A program made the position numbers and the translations under genes. From Rhodococcus erythropolis NBRC 15567 (GTDB taxonomy: Bacteria > Actinomycetota > Actinomycetes > Mycobacteriales > Mycobacteriaceae): a stretch of DNA of 64,000 nucleotides. The stretch's first letter is position 1. Every line of letters begins with the position of its first letter. Positions 61,570 to 64,000 of this stretch are shown here, in pieces. The notes under the pieces are model-generated. The model did not search any database, was not told where the DNA came from, and was given only the letters and a program-made list of their open reading frames with translations. The stretch covers positions 310,001 to 374,000 of the forward strand of contig NZ_BCRM01000001.1 in assembly GCF_001552595.1 (NCBI RefSeq), given 5' to 3'.

Positions 61570-62685
61570 TCAGAAGGTGATGATTCCACGGAGGTTGCGA
61601 CCGGCATGCATGTCGGCGAAACCGTCGTTGATCTGGTCGAGAGTGTACCGGTTGGTGATGAGTCCGTCGAGTTCGAGCTTGCCGCTGGTATAGAGATCGA
61701 TCATCCAGGGAATGTCGGCAGTGGGATTGGATGCGCCGAACAAGGATCCTTGAATTCTCTTCTGGTACAAGGTGAGTTCCATCAGGCTCACGGGAATGCC
61801 GATGTCCGTCATCTTCCCGAGACCGGTGACGACGCAAGTTCCTGCCTTGCGGATTGACGAGAACGCCTGCGCGACATGTTCTCCGGTGGTGACGCCGACG
61901 GTGACGATGGCGGAATCCGCGCCCTGGCCGTTGGTGAACGAGCGCGCGATGTCCGTGGCTTCCTCCATGGTGGCCACGGCATGGGTCGCTCCCAATTTCA
62001 ATGCACTGTCGCGCTTGAACGCAACCGGGTCCACCGCGATCACGTGGGCGGCGCCGGCATGCGAGGCGCCCTGTACCGCGTTGATTCCGATTCCGCCGAC
62101 TCCCATGACGATGACGGTCTGGCCGGGGTACACCTGAGCGGAGTTGACCGCGGCGCCCCAACCGGTTCCGACGCCGCAGCCGAGCAGACACAAAGCGTCG
62201 AGCGACAGGTGCTTGTCGACTTTCACGGCCGAGAGAGTGCTGACCGTGGTGTATTCACTGAAGGTGGACAGGCCGCAGGTTTGTGCGACTGGCTGACCGT
62301 CGAGAGACATTCTGTAACTAGAGGTTTCGCCGGGCCTGCTGCCGGTCATGATGGCAGCACCGTTGTCGCAGAGGTTCTGGATTCCGCTTGCGCACCAACG
62401 GCAGCGGCCGCAGGCGGCGAGGAATGAGAACACGACATGATCGCCCTCGGACCATCCTTCGGTGTTCGGCCCGACCTCGACGACGATTCCGGAGCCTTCG
62501 TGTCCGCCGCAGATGGGATAGCGGCCGACTCCGTGGTCGCCGCTGGCGATGTGATCGTCCGAGTGGCACAGGCCGGAGGCGACCATCTTGACAGTGAGTT
62601 CGCCGCTGCGGGGTGAATCGAGTTCGAGGTCGACCACCTCGTATGTGCCTGGTGCTTGGCGAATGACGGCTCCACGAGTGCGCAA
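61570..62685 (-). CDS. NDMA-dependent-type zinc alcohol dehydrogenase
   Basis: A 371-residue zinc MDR. Catalytic site GLCHSDDHI and GHEGSG; structural site ACGRCRWCASGIQNLC; Rossmann motif GVGGIGIN. The stretch FSEYTTVSTLSAVKV, LLGCGVGTGWGAAVNSA and QKRIQGSLFGASNP is characteristic of actinobacterial NDMA-dependent (nicotinoprotein) alcohol dehydrogenases, which keep NAD bound and are linked to mycofactocin as electron carrier. Mycofactocin genes are not in this window. The PucR-type gene upstream on the same strand may regulate it. Confidence 0.87.
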   Translation of the reverse strand: MRTRGAVIRQAPGTYEVVDLELDSPRSGELTVKMVASGLCHSDDHIASGDHGVGRYPICGGHEGSGIVVEVGPNTEGWSEGDHVVFSFLAACGRCRWCASGIQNLCDNGAAIMTGSRPGETSSYRMSLDGQPVAQTCGLSTFSEYTTVSTLSAVKVDKHLSLDALCLLGCGVGTGWGAAVNSAQVYPGQTVIVMGVGGIGINAVQGASHAGAAHVIAVDPVAFKRDSALKLGATHAVATMEEATDIARSFTNGQGADSAIVTVGVTTGEHVAQAFSSIRKAGTCVVTGLGKMTDIGIPVSLMELTLYQKRIQGSLFGASNPTADIPWMIDLYTSGKLELDGLITNRYTLDQINDGFADMHAGRNLRGIITF

Positions 62686-62764
62686 GTTGTCTCCTGAGGT
62701 GAGAGTTGTTCTTCGGCTACCTCAGTTGTCTACTCGAGAGTTCAGGACGGGCTCGAGGCCCATC

Positions 62765-64000
62765 TCACTGATCGGACGTTTCGTATTTTTCGGATTCGTC
62801 CGGGGTTCGTCCCAAGATGGCGAGTTGCAGTTCGGTGAGCAGTCGTGTGTCCGGTTCGTCCAACGAAATGCCCATGATCTGTTCAGCGCGCCGAATGCGG
62901 TAGCGCAGCGTGTTCGGATGTACTTTCAGAGACGAGGCGGCCTTCTTCACATCCCCGAAAGCTGTCAGGTAGGCCGTGAGCGTGAACTGCATGTCAGAGG
63001 CGTTCTTGTCGTCGTAGGAGACGAGTCTGTCGATACGAGGGTCTCGCAATCGCTCGTGATCAGCAACGAGGTCGAGTATCTCGCCCAGCAATACCGCGGT
63101 GCGTGACGCCGCGAGTGTGGTGACCTTCGAGGTTTCGTGATCATCGGTGGTATCGAGCACGCGGTCCACCTCTCGACGCGCCTCGGGTACGCCGTGCAAC
63201 CGCGCGATCGGGACCGCGACTGCGGCGCGCACGCTGATGCCCGCACGGTCCTCGACTACTCGCACGGTGTCGTAAGCCCAGTCGCTGACAGCGACCTCGT
63301 GGTCGGCCTGAGGGAACAATACGTAGATCCGGTTGTCAATGATCGTCGTGACCGCGTCGCTGCGGAATGCGCTGGCGCGCAGGCGCAAGGCGTTGGTGAT
63401 TCGATCGAGATTCGATCCGGGCGAGAGTGATGTCGCAAATCCGATGACCGCAGACGGTCCGTCGGTGTTGATGCCGAAAGAACCGGCCAGCGAGTGCATG
63501 TCGACCCCACCGGAGCGAACACCGAACAGCCTTTGCACTTGGGCATTCTCGCGGCTGGAGGCGTCCAAGGTACGCATGAGAATGCGTGCGGCGACCGCCG
63601 CTGCACCCCGCAATACCGCTTGGGCGTCGTGGGAAAGAGGTTCAGAGGTGCGCTGCACCCAGATGCTGCCGAGATTGTGTTGGTGTGCAACAGAACCCGT
63701 CGGCGCTGACAGGTCCGGGCGGGTGATGCTCACAGCCAGCCTCTGCGCGGCGCCGATGCTCGGCTCGGAGGGCAGACTGATGACCTCGTCCGATCGCCTG
63801 AGATGCTCGAACACGCCTATGCTCTCTATCCATTCGGTGTATTCGATCGGCCACTCCCGGCCGAGTATGGAGAGCTGACGGAGTTCGTCTTCGCCTTCGT
63901 GAGCAGAGGAATATGCGATGACATGGAGTGCCGTGTCGTCGATCGTCACGAGTCCGCCAGTCAATTCGGCGATCGTTTCCGAGAGCGCGAACAGATCCGA
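62765..64000 (-). CDS. PucR/CdaR-type regulator, start beyond window
   Basis: At least 411 residues; the frame stays open to the window edge with sequence (DLFALSETIAEL) typical of this family just before a TTG at 63964, so the true start lies outside. The N-terminal part resembles a GAF-like sensor (GGLVTIDDTALHVIAYSS), the middle is a GGDEF-like CdaR domain, and the C terminus is the PucR helix-turn-helix with VHPNTLRYRIRRAEQIMG. Such regulators control purine, amine and alcohol metabolism. The alcohol dehydrogenase follows about 80 bases downstream and is the likely target. Confidence 0.87.
   Translation of the reverse strand, partial: SDLFALSETIAELTGGLVTIDDTALHVIAYSSAHEGEDELRQLSILGREWPIEYTEWIESIGVFEHLRRSDEVISLPSEPSIGAAQRLAVSITRPDLSAPTGSVAHQHNLGSIWVQRTSEPLSHDAQAVLRGAAAVAARILMRTLDASSRENAQVQRLFGVRSGGVDMHSLAGSFGINTDGPSAVIGFATSLSPGSNLDRITNALRLRASAFRSDAVTTIIDNRIYVLFPQADHEVAVSDWAYDTVRVVEDRAGISVRAAVAVPIARLHGVPEARREVDRVLDTTDDHETSKVTTLAASRTAVLLGEILDLVADHERLRDPRIDRLVSYDDKNASDMQFTLTAYLTAFGDVKKAASSLKVHPNTLRYRIRRAEQIMGISLDEPDTRLLTELQLAILGRTPDESEKYETSDQ

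Overview
The window looks like chromosomal DNA from a mycolic-acid actinobacterium, most likely Rhodococcus of the erythropolis/qingshengii type. Four things point there: high G+C with GC-rich third codon positions, a secreted antigen-85-type mycolyltransferase, a lone integral-membrane alkane hydroxylase, and a pheA1-pheA2-pheR/catR-catABC island in the gene order known from R. erythropolis. I see no tRNA, rRNA, CRISPR array, insertion sequence or prophage.

Layout. 1-2.2 kb: the end-cut start of a phosphotransferase-like gene, then four consecutive micro-ORFs (39, 37, 33 and 44 aa), most with a clear ribosome-binding site, closed by a strong hairpin, then a small secreted protein. 2.3-6.4 kb: a kynurenine-pathway unit (Lrp/AsnC regulator, kynB, kynU, amino-acid permease). 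6.4-19.6 kb: mostly single genes: dienelactone hydrolase, D-cysteine desulfhydrase with an AraC regulator, an iron-box-controlled siderophore-binding lipoprotein, alkB, a double-SnoaL lipoprotein, a PLP dehydratase, membrane proteins, a class-C beta-lactamase-like serine hydrolase and an SDR/TetR pair.

19.7-31.7 kb: a 12-gene, tightly coupled minus-strand operon beginning with a sugar-phosphate cyclase that resembles 2-epi-5-epi-valiolone synthase. It also encodes a KASIII-like acyltransferase, an MFS exporter, three MDR oxidoreductases, an SDR, a two-module VOC protein, a luciferase-like oxidoreductase, a HAD phosphatase, a ROK kinase and an SMI1/KNR4-like protein. A divergent TetR gene faces it. 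I read it as a C7-cyclitol natural-product cluster without an obvious characterised equivalent. 31.8-38 kb: regulators (FadR, WYL), an MFS pump behind a perfect inverted repeat, a VOC protein and a Zur-box-controlled AztD-like zinc lipoprotein.

38-50.9 kb: an amine-catabolic locus. An APC permease and a TetR regulator sit beside an eight-gene plus-strand operon built around a glutamine-synthetase-like gamma-glutamylamide synthetase, a gamma-glutamyl hydrolase, alcohol and aldehyde dehydrogenases, an amidase, a Baeyer-Villiger-type monooxygenase, an imine-reductase-like enzyme and a PhyH dioxygenase. The same palindromic element lies upstream of the permease and of the operon.

51-57.7 kb: phenol to catechol (PheA1/PheA2 under an AraC regulator) and catechol ortho-cleavage (CatA, CatB, CatC under an IclR regulator with two spaced palindromes). 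57.7-60.3 kb: a NarL-type two-component system beside a secreted HbpS/GlcG-like lipoprotein, recalling the haem-sensing SenS-SenR-HbpS arrangement of Streptomyces. 60.5-64 kb: the mycolyltransferase, an NDMA-type alcohol dehydrogenase and a PucR-type regulator that runs off the end. All identifications come from reading motifs and gene order by eye; no database search was possible.
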